Shown in pieces: positions 45,427-56,526 of a stretch of DNA of 64,000 bases. Both the position numbers and the translations under genes were made by a program. The stretch covers positions 1,491,501 through 1,555,500 of the forward strand of contig JADJCV010000004.1 of assembly GCA_016703025.1 (NCBI GenBank), written 5' to 3'. Numbering within the stretch: position 1 is the stretch's first letter; each line of letters begins with the position of its first letter. Under the pieces are notes generated by a model. The model had not been told where the DNA came from. It did no database searches and saw only the letters and a list, made by a program, of their open reading frames with translations. The stretch is from Candidatus Avedoeria danica. Its GTDB lineage: Bacteria; Chloroflexota; Anaerolineae; Epilineales; Epilineaceae.

Positions 45427-45748
45427 GTTCGACTCCTTGGGCACGCGATCCATCGCGCATCGGGGCGTACGTATTATATCGGCGCACGGCGACGACAGGA
45501 TACGCCCGCGCGCATCGGATCGCAGCGTGGAACGTTTTGGTCACCTCGCGGGTCTACACCCTCAACCGCCGCCGCTCGCCACCGGCCCACACCGCGCTTC
45601 CATCATTGCCCGACATTGGAGCGATCGCCGCCCGGGTCGACGCCGGGCGGCGGCGGTGCTAATCTTGAACCGGGAGCAGGTCGACAGACGTTTCATTCGG
45701 TGATGCTGGCTGGCTGCTCGTCGACGCCGCGTAGATCAGGAGTGCACG
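45427..45748. promoter_or_regulatory. Divergent intergenic region with a minus-strand -10
   Basis: This 322-base gap separates two divergent secreted-protein genes. On the minus strand a perfect TATAAT (plus 45473-45478) lies 47 bases upstream of the beta-propeller ATG. On the plus strand AGGAG at about 45738-45742 serves the next gene. The remaining 250 bases hold no gene or repeat I can support. Confidence 0.5.
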
Positions 45749-46335
45749 ATGACCATCTACATCAATCCTCGCACCGCACCGTCACGTCGGACGATGTTCC
45801 GGTTCGCTGCTGGCGTCGCCCTGTGCGCCGCCCTCGGCCTCGCGGTGCAGAACGCCTCGGCCGCTCGCCAGCCGGCGCCCGTGCCGATCGCCGGCGCGTG
45901 GTGCGGCATCACGGACAGTGGCGGCTCGATCCGCTTCGATGTCTCGGCGGATGGTCGCTACATCGGCGGGATCACCGTCAACCACGGCACCGGCAGCGGC
46001 ATCTCCGGCAACGAGGCATCTCGAACTCGTCCACCGGCGTTGCCGACGGGATGTGGATCTTCCGGCGCGACCGCGAAGAGGTTCGCTGCGACAACCGCGG
46101 CGACCGCCGCCCGACGGACCCGCCGCACGGCCGCAACCCGATCCGGTGCAACCGCCCGCCGTGCCTGCCGGCGAACTGCGACACCCTCCGCGTGAACGAG
46201 ATCATGATCCGCGGCTTCTTCGACGCATCCGACGCGGCACACGGGAACTACACGTTCCTGGCGGGCAGCGGCAATCGGCGCCTCGTCGGGCGGTACACCG
46301 CTTGGCCGATGGCGGTGGCGCCCTGTCTGCGGTGA
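45749..46335 (+). pseudogene. Secreted small protein, function unknown, frameshifted
   Basis: ATG 45749 follows AGGAG and starts a signal sequence (residues about 15-37, FRFAAGVALCAALGLAV). The mature part begins IAGAWCGITDSGGSIRFDVS and GRYIGGITVNHGTGSGI. Near 46015 the frame breaks and the protein continues as STGVADGMWIFRRDREEVRC, CNRPPCLPANCDTLRVNEI and RLVGRYTAWPMAVAPCLR, with several Cys pairs. The joined product of about 195 residues looks like a compact Cys-stabilised beta domain. No family is recognised. It ends at a REP-like palindrome. Confidence 0.6.
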
Positions 46336-46380
46336 CCGCACCGTAGGGACACGGCCGACAACACGGATCCCAGACGATCA

Positions 46381-46404
46381 GGGGCACGGCGAAAGCCGTG
46401 CTCC
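46381..46404. repeat. REP-like palindrome at a convergent junction
   Basis: GGGGCACGGC at 46381-46390 and GCCGTGCTCC at 46395-46404 form a stem with one mismatch and a GAAA loop. The left arm is identical to the arm of the IS-split palindrome at 41393. It sits between the convergent secreted-protein gene and HMG-CoA lyase gene and probably terminates both. Confidence 0.7.
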
Positions 46405-46418
46405 TTCCTTTGGCACGT

Positions 46419-47460
46419 TCAGCCGTCGACCGGCGCCCGCAGCGCACCCAACGACGATCCCGCCCGCATCACCTGCCCCGGCAACCGCACCCCGAGCCGC
46501 GGTTCGAGTTCGCGCGCCGCGACGATCAGACCCTCGAGGTCGATCGCGGTCGTGATCCCGATGCCGTGGAGCATGTGAACGGTGTCCTCGGTGCAGATGT
46601 TGCCCGTGGCGCCCGGCGCGAACGGGCAGCCGCCAAGGCCGCCGATCGACGCGTCGGCGATCGCGACGCCCGCGTGCAGCGGCGATCACGTTGGCTGCGC
46701 CCGAGCCGCGCGTATTGTGCAGGTGCACGGCCAGCGGCAGCGTCGGCACCCGGAGGGCCAGCGCACGGAACAAGCGGTGGACCTGCGTCGGCACGGCCAT
46801 GCCGGTCGTGTCGCCAAGGCAGATCTCGTCCGCGCCAAGCTCGGCGCAGCGCGCGGCGATGTCCAGGACGCGCTCGGGCGGGACATAGCCCTCGAACGGG
46901 CAGCCGAAGGCCGTCGAGATCGTCGCACGCATCGGCAGGCCGGCGGAGCGCGCCAGCCGGGCGGACTCGCCGAGGGCGCCAAGGGACTCGGCGATCGACT
47001 GGCGCAGGTTGCGCTGGTTCTGCGCCTCCGTCGCCGACAGGACGAAGTTCAGCCCGTCGAGGCCGCCGCACGCGAGCGCGCGCTCGACGCCGCGGACGTT
47101 CGGCACGAGCCCGACGATCTGCGCCGCGCCCGTGTCGATGTTCGCCATCACGGTCTCGGCGTCGGCCATCTGCGGCACGGCGCGCGGGTGGACGAAGCTC
47201 ACGGCCTCGATGCGCCGGAAGCCGAGCGCGCACAGCCGGTGGATGAGGTCGATCTTCACGTCCGCCGGCACGACGTTGGCGATGTTCTGCAGCCCGTCCC
47301 GCGGGCCGACCTCGAAGATCTCGACGCGGTCGGGCAGCGCAGCGGGTGACGGGGTGGCCGCCAGCGCCGCGCGCTCGGCAGGCGACAGCGCCCGGATCGG
47401 GTCGATGCTCGACGGCGGGGCGGTCCTCGACGGTGGGGCGGTGCCCGACGGCGGCGTCAT
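46419..47460 (-). pseudogene. mvaB: Hydroxymethylglutaryl-CoA lyase, one frameshift near the 3' end
   Basis: HMG-CoA lyase splits HMG-CoA into acetoacetate and acetyl-CoA, the last step of leucine breakdown. ATG 47460 overlaps the MCC alpha stop as ATGA. The TIM-barrel motifs are clear: EVGPRDGLQNIANVVPADVK, ATISTAFGCPFEGYVPPERV, LGDTTGMAVPTQVHR, and VHLHNTRGSGAANVIAA (metal His pair). A frame change near 46690 (a GC lost from GCCGC/TGCAC fits) moves the catalytic-Cys loop GGLGGCPFAPGATGN into another frame, which continues TEDTVHMLHGIGI to ALRAPVDG and the TGA at 46419-46421. An N-terminal extension of about 40 Pro/Ser-rich residues is present. A related enzyme of this family is unlikely given the neighbours. 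Confidence 0.85.
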
Positions 47461-49586
47461 GGGGCGGCCGCCGGGGCCTCTTCGAGGGCCAACAGCGGCA
47501 CGCCCGGCTGGACGGCCTCGCCCTTGGCACAGTGCACGGCCGTCACGACACCGGCGAACGGCGCCTGGATGGCCACGACCATCTTCATCGACTCGAGCAG
47601 GATCAGCTTCTGCCCGTCGGCAACGACCTCGCCCGGCGCGACGAGGACGTCGAGGACCACGGACGGGATCACGGCCGACAGTCCCGCCGCGTCCGCCGCA
47701 TGGCGTGCGGCGCCGCCGGCGACGACGCGGCCGCAGCGCAGCGTCCGACCGGCCGTCCAGATCTGTCGATCCGTGCCATGCGCGGTCCCCGCCACCGGGA
47801 TCCGGCGCCCGGCGTCCGCCGCATCGACGAGCGTCCACGTGCCGTCGCGTTCCGGGCGGACCCACGAGTGCGACCGCCGCCGCTTCGTCCGGAATGGCCG
47901 GCGGCGGCGTGGTCGTCGGGCCGTCGCCGGAAGCGATCGGCCCGAGCCGGACAATGACGTGCCCGTCGCGGCGCGTGACCTCGGCCACGCGCTCGGCCGC
48001 CGATCCGGAGCGTTACCTTCATCGGCCCGTCTCTCGGACGTTGCGCCAGCCGCCCAGGCGGGTCCACGGATCGGCCGCTGCGGGGCGATGCCGTCGCCCG
48101 TCACCGCACCGCCGGCCATTCCGGCGCCGCCCGTGCCCGCGGCGCCGGACGCACCGAGCAGCTCGAACGCCGCCGCCGCCAACCAGGCGTCGTCGTCGGC
48201 GGTGATGGGCGCGCCTTGCCAGTCGGGTAGGTGCTCGTCGAGGAACCGCGTGTGGACGTCACCCGCGCGGAACGCGGCGTGGCCGACGATCGCCTGGGGT
48301 AGTCGATGTTCGTCGTCACACCGAGGACGAGCGTGTCGTGCAGTGCGCGCTGCAGCCGCGCAAGCGCCTCGGACCGATCGGCGCCGGAAGCGATGACCTT
48401 GGCGATCATGGCGTCGTAATGCGGCGTGATCTCGCTGCCGGCTGCGACGCCGTCGTCGATGCGGATGCCGGGGCCGGATGGGGGTCGGTAGGCCGCCAGA
48501 CGGCCGATGGACGGCAGGAAGCCGGCCGCCGGGTCCTCGGCGTACAGCCGGGCCTCGATCGCGTGCCCGCGCAGCGTCACGTCGGCTTGGTCGATGGACA
48601 GCGGCTCGCCGCCGGCCAGCCGGAGCTGCCAGGCCGCCAGGTCGAGGCCGGTGACGAGTTCGCTCACCGGGTGCTCGACCTGGAGGCGGGTGTTCATCTC
48701 CAGGAAGTAGAAGCCGCCCGGCGGCTCGGCCGTCGGGTCGACGAGGAACTCGACCGTGCCGGCCGAACGGTAGTCGACGGCCATCGCGAAGCTTGGCGGC
48801 CGCCGCCGTGATCGCGGCGCGTTGGGCCGGGTCCAGACCGGGGCCGGCGCCTCCTCGATGATCTTCTGGTAGCGGCGCTGGATCGAGCAGTCGCGCTCGA
48901 ACAAGTGGATCACCTTGCCGCGGCCGTCGCCGAGGACTTGGACCTCGACGTGCCGGGCGAGCGGGAAGTAGCGCTCGAGGAGCACGGTGTCGTCGCCGAA
49001 CGCCGACAAGGCCTCGGCCCTGGCCGCAGCGAGCGCGTCCGGGAACCCGGCGGCATCGTCCACGCGGCGCATCCCGCGCCCGCCGCCGCCGGCCGAGGCC
49101 TTGATGAGGACCGGGAAGCCGATCTCGGCGGCCGCGGCGGGCTAGCGCGCCGTCGCCGAGGCCGACGCCGCTCACACCCGGCACCGTCGGCACGCCGACG
49201 GACCGCGCCAGCTCGACCGCCGGCACCTTGCCGCCCATGCGGCGCATGGCGTCGGCGGTCGGGCCGACGAAGGCGATCCCGGCGGCCTCGCACGCCTCGG
49301 CGAACGACGGCCGCTCGGACAGGAAGCCGTAGCCGGGGTGGATCGCATCCGCGCCGACGCGCCGTGCGGCGTCCAGGATGAGATCGGCGCGCAGGTACGT
49401 CTCGGTGGCCGTCGAACCGGCAAGCGGCACGACGACGTCGGCCGCCTGGTGCCACACCGCGTCGCGGTCCGCATCGGACGCGACGCACGCCGCGCGCAGG
49501 CCGAGTTGGTGCGCGGCGTGGATGATCCGCCGGGCGATCTCGCCGCGGTTCGCGATCAGGACGGTGCGGAGCGGCCGGTCAGGCAT
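47457..49586 (-). pseudogene. 3-Methylcrotonyl-CoA carboxylase alpha (biotin) subunit, multiply frameshifted
   Basis: The biotin carboxylase plus biotin-carrier subunit. Starting at ATG 49586 it shows VLIANRGEIARRIIHAA, then in other frames the ATP-grasp parts LLERYFPLARHVEVQVLGDG, LFERDCSIQRRYQKIIEEAP, FYFLEMNTRLQVEHPVSEL and GHAIEARLYAEDP, and at the end the biotinyl domain with the biotin lysine in ILLESMKMVVAIQAP. Frame changes are visible near 49145, 48840, 48795, 48300, 48000 and 47870. Total length suits about 670-700 residues. The ATG overlaps the hydratase stop by 8 bases. Assignment to 3-methylcrotonyl-CoA rather than acetyl- or propionyl-CoA comes from the gene neighbourhood. Confidence 0.85.
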
Positions 49587-50380
49587 CGCCGCCCTCGACC
49601 CAGCGCGGCGGCCGGCGCTCGAGGAACGCCGCCATGCCCTCCTGCCCCTCGGCCGAGGCGCGGCGATCGGCGATGATGTGCGCCGTGCGCTCGCGCGCGC
49701 CGGCCGGATCGTTCCAGACCGCCCAGATCAGCCGCTTGACGGTGGCCTGCGCCTCCGGACCTGCCGCGCGCAGTGCGGCGATCCGCTCGGCCACACCGTC
49801 GTCCAGGCCGCCCGGCGGCACGACGCGGGCGACGAGCCCGATCGCCTGCGCCCGCGCGGCGCCGAAGACCTCGGCCGTCAGGAAGAGCTCGCGCGCCGCT
49901 GCCACGCCGATCCGCGGCAGGGACGAACGGTGAGATGACGGCCGGGACGATGCCGAGCTTGGCTTCGGACAGCGCGAACTTGGCGTCCTCGGCCGCCACC
50001 GCGATGTCGCACGCCGCCACGAGCCCGACGCCGCCGCCCATGCACGCGCCGTGGACCCGGGCGACGACGGGCTTCGGGCAATCGCGGATCGCGGCCAGCA
50101 TGTCGGCCAGCGCGTACGCGCCGGCGACGTTCGCCTCGTGGCCCTGGTGGGCGATCGCGCGCATGTAGGTCAGGTCGGCGCCGGCTGAAAAGTGCTTGCC
50201 GGCGCCGCGCAGGACGACGAACCGCACCGCAGCATCGGACCCGAGGTGCACGAACGCGTGCGTCAGTTCGAAGATCGTCTGGTCGGACAGGGCGTTGTGG
50301 ACGTCGGAGCGGTCGACGACGACCGTCGCGACGTCGTCGTCGTGGTCGACGCGGATGTGCTGGAAGGGCGCGTCGATCAT
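49579..50380 (-). pseudogene. Enoyl-CoA hydratase, probably methylglutaconyl-CoA hydratase; one frameshift
   Basis: A crotonase-fold hydratase. ATG 50380 gives the start MIDAPFQHIRVDHDDDVATV. The oxyanion-hole segments GKHFSAGADLTYM and VHGACMGGGVGLVAACDIAV and the FALSEAKLGIVPAVISPFV helix are present. Near 49920 the frame changes and continues as ARELFLTAEVFGAARAQAIG to FLERRPPRWVEGGDA. Position between the two carboxylase subunit genes is what the leucine pathway predicts: methylglutaconyl-CoA to HMG-CoA. As for its neighbours, one corrected indel gives a full-length protein of about 265 residues. Confidence 0.85.
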
Positions 50381-50451
50381 CGCGCCGACCCACGCATCGA
50401 TCGTCCGGAGCGTCCGCGTCTTCGGGGCGGCCCTGCGCCGTCGCACGGCGA

Positions 50452-52049
<1,598 letters not shown>

Positions 52050-52181
52050 GGGGCGGGATGATACGGCGGGGCGTGGGGCCGGGCAAGGGAGCCACGGGCG
52101 CCGGCCGGCCGGGCTTGGCATCGCATCACGGTGAATCGAGCGCAGATCACGGTGACTTGATCGCAGATCACCGCGATCTCG

Positions 52182-52376
52182 TTACGGTTCGGCCGCCACC
52201 CCTTCGCCGTCCGCCGGCGGATCCCGCGGCACGAGCCGGCTGCTCCTTCGCAGCGCGTCGCGCAGCACATACTCGATCTGCCCGTTCAGGCTTCGCAGCT
52301 CGTCGTCGGCCCAGCGCTGGAGCGCGGCGAACAGCGCCGGGTCCATTCGCAGCGGAAACGTCTTTCGTTCGGCCAT
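52182..52376 (-). CDS. Ribbon-helix-helix (Arc-type) DNA-binding protein
   Basis: A 64-residue product with an Arc/CopG-like fold: a strand ERKTFPLRMDPALFAALQRW, then helices DELRSLNGQIEYVLRDALRR. The SLNGQIEYVLRDAL stretch is typical of Arc-domain proteins. It follows the SPFH gene on the same strand, a pairing seen in other bacteria; its targets are unknown, and autoregulation of the pair is a reasonable guess. ATG 52376 is used because it gives the domain exactly; the upstream frame has no family sequence. Confidence 0.75.
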   Translation of the reverse strand: MAERKTFPLRMDPALFAALQRWADDELRSLNGQIEYVLRDALRRSSRLVPRDPPADGEGVAAEP

Positions 52377-52514
52377 CGACGGCGCCTCCTGGCGTACCCC
52401 CTGTCCGTCAGCGCCTTCGGCGCTGCCACCTTTCCCCCGCGGGGGCGTCGGAAAGCGTCCATCCTCAGCGGCGGCAGTCGTGACGAGCGCGGAATCGGCC
52501 ACCGGATGGACGTG

Positions 52515-52560
52515 CCCTCTCCCGCCCCCGCGGGAGAGGGCAGGCGCGCCCCCGCGCGCC
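52515..52560. repeat. Twin GC hairpins with CCCC loops
   Basis: CCCTCTCCCGC at 52515-52525 pairs perfectly with GCGGGAGAGGG at 52530-52540 around CCCC; two bases later GGCGCGC (52543-52549) pairs with GCGCGCC (52554-52560), again around CCCC. They lie just after the SPFH stop (52580, minus strand) and may terminate or attenuate transcription before the RHH gene. Confidence 0.7.
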
Positions 52561-52579
52561 GGGTGAGGGAGACCGCGGG

Positions 52580-53449
52580 TTAGTTGTGCAGCGTGCCCGT
52601 GTTCACGACGGGCTGCGCATGGCGGTCGCTGCACAGGACGACGAGCAGGTTGCTGACCATGGCGGCCTTGCGCTCGTCATCCAGCTCGACGATCTTGCCT
52701 TTGGAGAGCATCTCGAGCGCGTGCTCCACCATTCCGACCGCGCCCTCGACGATCTTGTAGCGTGCGGCCACGATCGCGCTGGCCTGCTGGCGCTGGAGCA
52801 TCGCGGCCGCGATCTCCTGGGCGTACGCCAGGTGGCTGATGCGGGCTTCGATCACCTCGACGCCGGCCTTGCCGAGCCGCTCCTGGATCTCGTCCTTGAG
52901 CTTCTCGGAGACCTCGGCCGTGTTGCCGGACAGCGATTGCTGGCTGGAGTCGTGGGCGTCGTACGGATAGCCGGTGGCCAGGCTGCGCAGCGCCGACTCG
53001 CTCTGCACCCCGACGTAGTTCTTGTAGTCGTCGACCTCGAACATCGCCTCGGCGGTGTCGACGACGCGCCAGACGACGACGGCGGCGATCTCGATCGGGT
53101 TGCTGTGGTTGTCGTTCACCTTGAGCTTGGGCGTCTCGAAGTTCCGGACCCGGACCGAGACCTTGCGCTTGCCGTAGAACGGGTTCGCCCATCGCAGGCC
53201 GGGCTCGCGGGCCGTACCGACGTAGCGGCCGAAGAGCTGGAGCACCTGCGCCTCGTTCGGGGCCACCATGAAGAACCCACCGAGCATGACGCACTCGACG
53301 ACGAGGGCGGCGGTCAAGATCAGCCCAACGACGATCTGTTCACCGCTGAACGCCCAGACCATCGCCAAGCACGTCAGGATGATGGCCAAGGGCAACGCGA
53401 CGAGCATTGGGATCCCGGCCAGGGGCGTGCGGCGAATCTCGCGGATCAT
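52580..53449 (-). CDS. SPFH-domain (slipin/stomatin-like) membrane protein
   Basis: A 289-residue membrane scaffold protein. Two hydrophobic helices at about 13-35 and 38-60 anchor it, followed by an SPFH domain (FFMVAPNEAQVLQLFGRYVG, then NFETPKLKVNDNHSNPIEIA and VVWRVVDTAEAMFEVDDY) and a long Ala/Glu/Gln helix (EKLKDEIQERLGKAGVEVIE, RQQASAIVAARYKIVEGAV). SPFH proteins assemble rings or cages in membrane microdomains and often bind proteases or channels. ATG 53449 follows AGGAGG by 6 bases. It is divergent from an ion-channel-like gene and upstream of an RHH gene. Confidence 0.9.
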   Translation of the reverse strand: MIREIRRTPLAGIPMLVALPLAIILTCLAMVWAFSGEQIVVGLILTAALVVECVMLGGFFMVAPNEAQVLQLFGRYVGTAREPGLRWANPFYGKRKVSVRVRNFETPKLKVNDNHSNPIEIAAVVVWRVVDTAEAMFEVDDYKNYVGVQSESALRSLATGYPYDAHDSSQQSLSGNTAEVSEKLKDEIQERLGKAGVEVIEARISHLAYAQEIAAAMLQRQQASAIVAARYKIVEGAVGMVEHALEMLSKGKIVELDDERKAAMVSNLLVVLCSDRHAQPVVNTGTLHN

Positions 53450-53650
53450 CGAAGACCTCCTGTGTGCAAGAACGAGCTATCAACATGATATCACTACGAT
53501 GGCACTTCGCGTAGGGTTGCGGGGACGGGGGAGAGTCGATGGGCGCGCCTCGGGTCGATCGCTTGCCGCAGGGCAGCGGCGCGGCGATACTCCGCCGGTA
53601 AGAAGGGACCATCGGCGCGAGTACCCTCCAACTATCCAAAGGTCGTCTGC
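53450..53650. promoter_or_regulatory. Divergent region between the SPFH and channel genes
   Basis: A 201-base gap holding both promoters. An AT-rich patch (TATCAACATGATATCAC) at about 53479-53495 stands out from the GC-rich background and is the best -10 candidate for the SPFH gene. No repeat or RNA gene is seen. Confidence 0.35.
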
Positions 53651-55540
53651 ATGCCGAACACCTCGTGGTCCGAGCGACTGCGCTATCGGTTCGACAACTT
53701 CATGGCGCGGGGAACGCCGGCCATGGTCGGAGGGCTTGGTCTGATCAGCCTCGGCGTGATCTTCGTGGCGGCCGCCCTCCTGGTGGGGCTCGGGATCCGG
53801 CCCGGAGGCGAGGATCACCCGCTTGGGTTCATCGAGGCGGCGTGGCAGAGCCTGATGCGCACACTCGACTCGGGCACGATGGGCGGCGATGCAGGCTGGG
53901 GCTTCCGTATCGTCATGCTGTTGGTCACGCTCGGCGGGGTGTTCATCATCAGTGCGTTGATCGGCGTGCTGTCGGCCGGGATCGATGCCCGGATCGAGGC
54001 TTTGCGACAAGGACGGTCGCGCGTCGTCGAAGCCGGCCACATCTTGGTGCTCGGCTGGTCGCCCAAGATTTTTGCGGTCCTGAACGAGCTTGCGACGGCC
54101 AACGCCAACGTTCGGCGGCCATGCGTTGTCATCCTCGGCGCCGAGGACAAGGTGGTGATGGAGTCCGAAGTGCGCGAGCGCGGGCAGACGGGCCGACTGC
54201 GCATCGTGTGTCGTCACGGCAATCCGTTGGATCCGAACGACCTGCGCATCGGCAGTCCGGAAACGGCGCGCTCGATCATCGTGCTGCCGGCCGAGAGCGT
54301 GCACGGTGACATCCACACCGTCAAAGCCCTGTTGGCGCTGGCACAGATCAAGGGCGATCACGGCAAAGCGTGGAACGTCGTGGCCGCCGTGCGCGATGCG
54401 GCCAACCTTGACGCGGCCCGCCTTGCGTCCGGCGCGTGGGCGCACATCGTCCTCGTCGACAACCTGATCGCCCGGATCACGGCGCAAACGTGCCGCCAGA
54501 GCGGCCTGTCGATCGTGACGCAGGAGCTGCTCGACTTCGACGGCGACGAGATCTATTTCGCGCCGCCGGGCGCGGCGGGGGCGGTCACTTATGGCGAAGC
54601 GCTGCAGAACTGCGTCGGCGGAACGGGCATCGGGATCCGCGATGCGGGCGGCGCGATTCGACTCAACCCCTCGGGCGCGACCGCCGTCGGGCCGGGCGAT
54701 CGGCTGATCGTCATCGCCGCCGACGATGACAAGGTGGGGTTCAAGGACGCCTCCGCAGACGTGGTCGATCCCACCGTGGTTGCCACAACGAAGCCAACCG
54801 GCGTCGATGCCGAGCGCACGCTCGTCCTCGGCTGGAATCGCCGCGGTGACCAGCTGATCGCGGAGCTGGACAACTACGTGACGCGAGGCTCGACCGTCCA
54901 CGTCGTGGCCCAACTGGACGGCCGTGGCATGCCGGCGGCAAGCGGTCACACCAACCTGTCGCTGTCGGTGGATCCAGGCAACCCGTGCGATCGAGCGACG
55001 CTCGAGATGCTCGACGTGCCAGGCTACGATCACGTCATCGTGCTGGCGGGCGAGGGGCACGACGACCACCACGTAACCGATGCGCAGACGCTTATCACCC
55101 TGCTCCACCTGCGCGACATCGCCGACCGCAGCGGCCGTGATCTCGCCGTCGTCTCCGAAATGCTCGACGTCCGCAACCGCGACCTTGCGGTCGCCACACG
55201 CGCCGATGACTTCATCGTCAGCGACCGACTCGTCAGCCTGCTGATGGTGCAAATTGCCGAGAACCCGGAGCTGGAGGCGGTGTTTCAGGACCTGTTCGAC
55301 CCGGATGGCGCCGAGATCTACCTCAAGCCGGCGAGCGACTACGTGGTGCTCGGCACCCCGCTCACGTTCCACTCGGTGATCGAGAGCGCGCTTCGGAAGG
55401 GCGAAACGGCCATCGGCTACCGGCGCGCCACGCACGCCGGCGACCCCATGCGCGCGCACGGTGTGGTGGTCAACCCGGTCAAGTCGGAGCGTTTGACCTT
55501 CGAGGCGGCCGATCGTCTGATCGTACTGGCCGAGACGTAG
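53651..55540 (+). CDS. CASTOR/POLLUX-related putative ion channel protein
   Basis: A 629-residue relative of the plant CASTOR/POLLUX (DMI1) cation channels. Two transmembrane helices (about 27-48 and 82-107) flank a short pore-like loop (FIEAAWQSLMRTLDSGTMGG), then GVLSAGIDARIEALRQGRSR leads into repeated RCK/TrkA-N-like domains (HILVLGWSPKIFAVLNELAT; TLVLGWNRRGDQLIAELDNY). No ligand can be named. TTG- or GTG-free start at ATG 53651 fits. The adjacent SPFH scaffold on the opposite strand suggests, but does not prove, that the channel works within an SPFH membrane domain. It is followed by the mevalonate genes after 11 bases, which may be read-through rather than function. Confidence 0.83.
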   Translation: MPNTSWSERLRYRFDNFMARGTPAMVGGLGLISLGVIFVAAALLVGLGIRPGGEDHPLGFIEAAWQSLMRTLDSGTMGGDAGWGFRIVMLLVTLGGVFIISALIGVLSAGIDARIEALRQGRSRVVEAGHILVLGWSPKIFAVLNELATANANVRRPCVVILGAEDKVVMESEVRERGQTGRLRIVCRHGNPLDPNDLRIGSPETARSIIVLPAESVHGDIHTVKALLALAQIKGDHGKAWNVVAAVRDAANLDAARLASGAWAHIVLVDNLIARITAQTCRQSGLSIVTQELLDFDGDEIYFAPPGAAGAVTYGEALQNCVGGTGIGIRDAGGAIRLNPSGATAVGPGDRLIVIAADDDKVGFKDASADVVDPTVVATTKPTGVDAERTLVLGWNRRGDQLIAELDNYVTRGSTVHVVAQLDGRGMPAASGHTNLSLSVDPGNPCDRATLEMLDVPGYDHVIVLAGEGHDDHHVTDAQTLITLLHLRDIADRSGRDLAVVSEMLDVRNRDLAVATRADDFIVSDRLVSLLMVQIAENPELEAVFQDLFDPDGAEIYLKPASDYVVLGTPLTFHSVIESALRKGETAIGYRRATHAGDPMRAHGVVVNPVKSERLTFEAADRLIVLAET

Positions 55541-55551
55541 CCGCGCCGCCG

Positions 55552-56526
55552 ATGCCCCCCCTCGCCCGCGCCACCGCCCCCGCCAAGGTCATCCTCCTCG
55601 GCGAGCACGCCGTCGTGTACGGCCACCCCGCGCTCGCCGCGCCGGTCACGACCGTCGGCGTCGAGGCGACGGTGTGGCCGGGCGACGGCGCGGCGCTGTG
55701 TATCACCTCGCGCTGGCCGGACGGCCAGGCGGACGTCGACGTGGCGCGGGCCGGCGACGAGGCGCCGATGGCCGTGGCCGTTCGGGCGACGCTCGCCCGC
55801 CTGAAGGTTGCGGACCTGCCGAGCTGGCGAATCGCGCTGCAGAGCACCGTCCCGCCGGGGCGCGGCATGGGATCGAGCGCGGCCATGGCGGTGGCGCTCG
55901 TCCGCGCCGTCGCCGGAGCCGCCGGGGCCGCGCTGGACGACGCGGCGGTGTCCGAGCTGGCGCTGGAGAGCGAGCGGATCGTCCACGGTCGGCCGAGCGG
56001 GATCGACAATGCCTGCATCGCGTTCGGACGGCCGATCTGGTTCGAGGCCGGCGCCTTCCGGCACGCGCCGGTCGGGCGGACGCTCGGGCTCGTCGTGGCC
56101 GACAGCGGCCGCTTCAGCAGCACGCGCGCGATGGTCGAGGCAGTGCGCGCCGCACGAACGGCCGACCCGGCGGGCATCGACGGCGTGTTGTCGGAGTTGG
56201 GCGATCTGACCGTCCGCGGCGCCGCTGCGCTGGCCGAAGGCGATGGCGCAGCGCTCGGCCAGGCGATGACCACGGCGCACGATGGCCTCCGGCGACTGGG
56301 CGTCTCGACGCCGGACCTCGACCGATTGGCCGAAGCCGCAGCACAGGCCGGGGCGTTCGGCGCGAAGCTGGCGGGCAGCGGAGGCGGCGGCGTGATCGTG
56401 GCCGTCTGTCCGCCGCACGAGGCGACGCGCATCGCCGCGGCTTGCCGGGGTGCCGGCGCGCCGTGGACGTGTGAGGCGCGGCTTGAGGCGGATGATCCTG
56501 CAGCGACGGCGCTGGACGGCGGATGA
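55552..56526 (+). CDS. mvk: Mevalonate kinase
   Basis: Phosphorylates mevalonate to mevalonate 5-phosphate. The 324-residue GHMP-kinase-fold product starts with APAKVILLGEHAVVYGHPAL (a family hallmark), has the ATP loop PPGRGMGSSAAMAVALVRAV at about residues 102-121, ESERIVHGRPSGIDNACIAF (with the catalytic Asp), and the C-terminal GAFGAKLAGSGGGGVIVAVC motif. ATG 55552 is 11 bases after the channel gene; its last bases overlap the isopentenyl phosphate kinase gene by 4. The first of three mevalonate-pathway genes here. Confidence 0.94.
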   Translation: MPPLARATAPAKVILLGEHAVVYGHPALAAPVTTVGVEATVWPGDGAALCITSRWPDGQADVDVARAGDEAPMAVAVRATLARLKVADLPSWRIALQSTVPPGRGMGSSAAMAVALVRAVAGAAGAALDDAAVSELALESERIVHGRPSGIDNACIAFGRPIWFEAGAFRHAPVGRTLGLVVADSGRFSSTRAMVEAVRAARTADPAGIDGVLSELGDLTVRGAAALAEGDGAALGQAMTTAHDGLRRLGVSTPDLDRLAEAAAQAGAFGAKLAGSGGGGVIVAVCPPHEATRIAAACRGAGAPWTCEARLEADDPAATALDGG

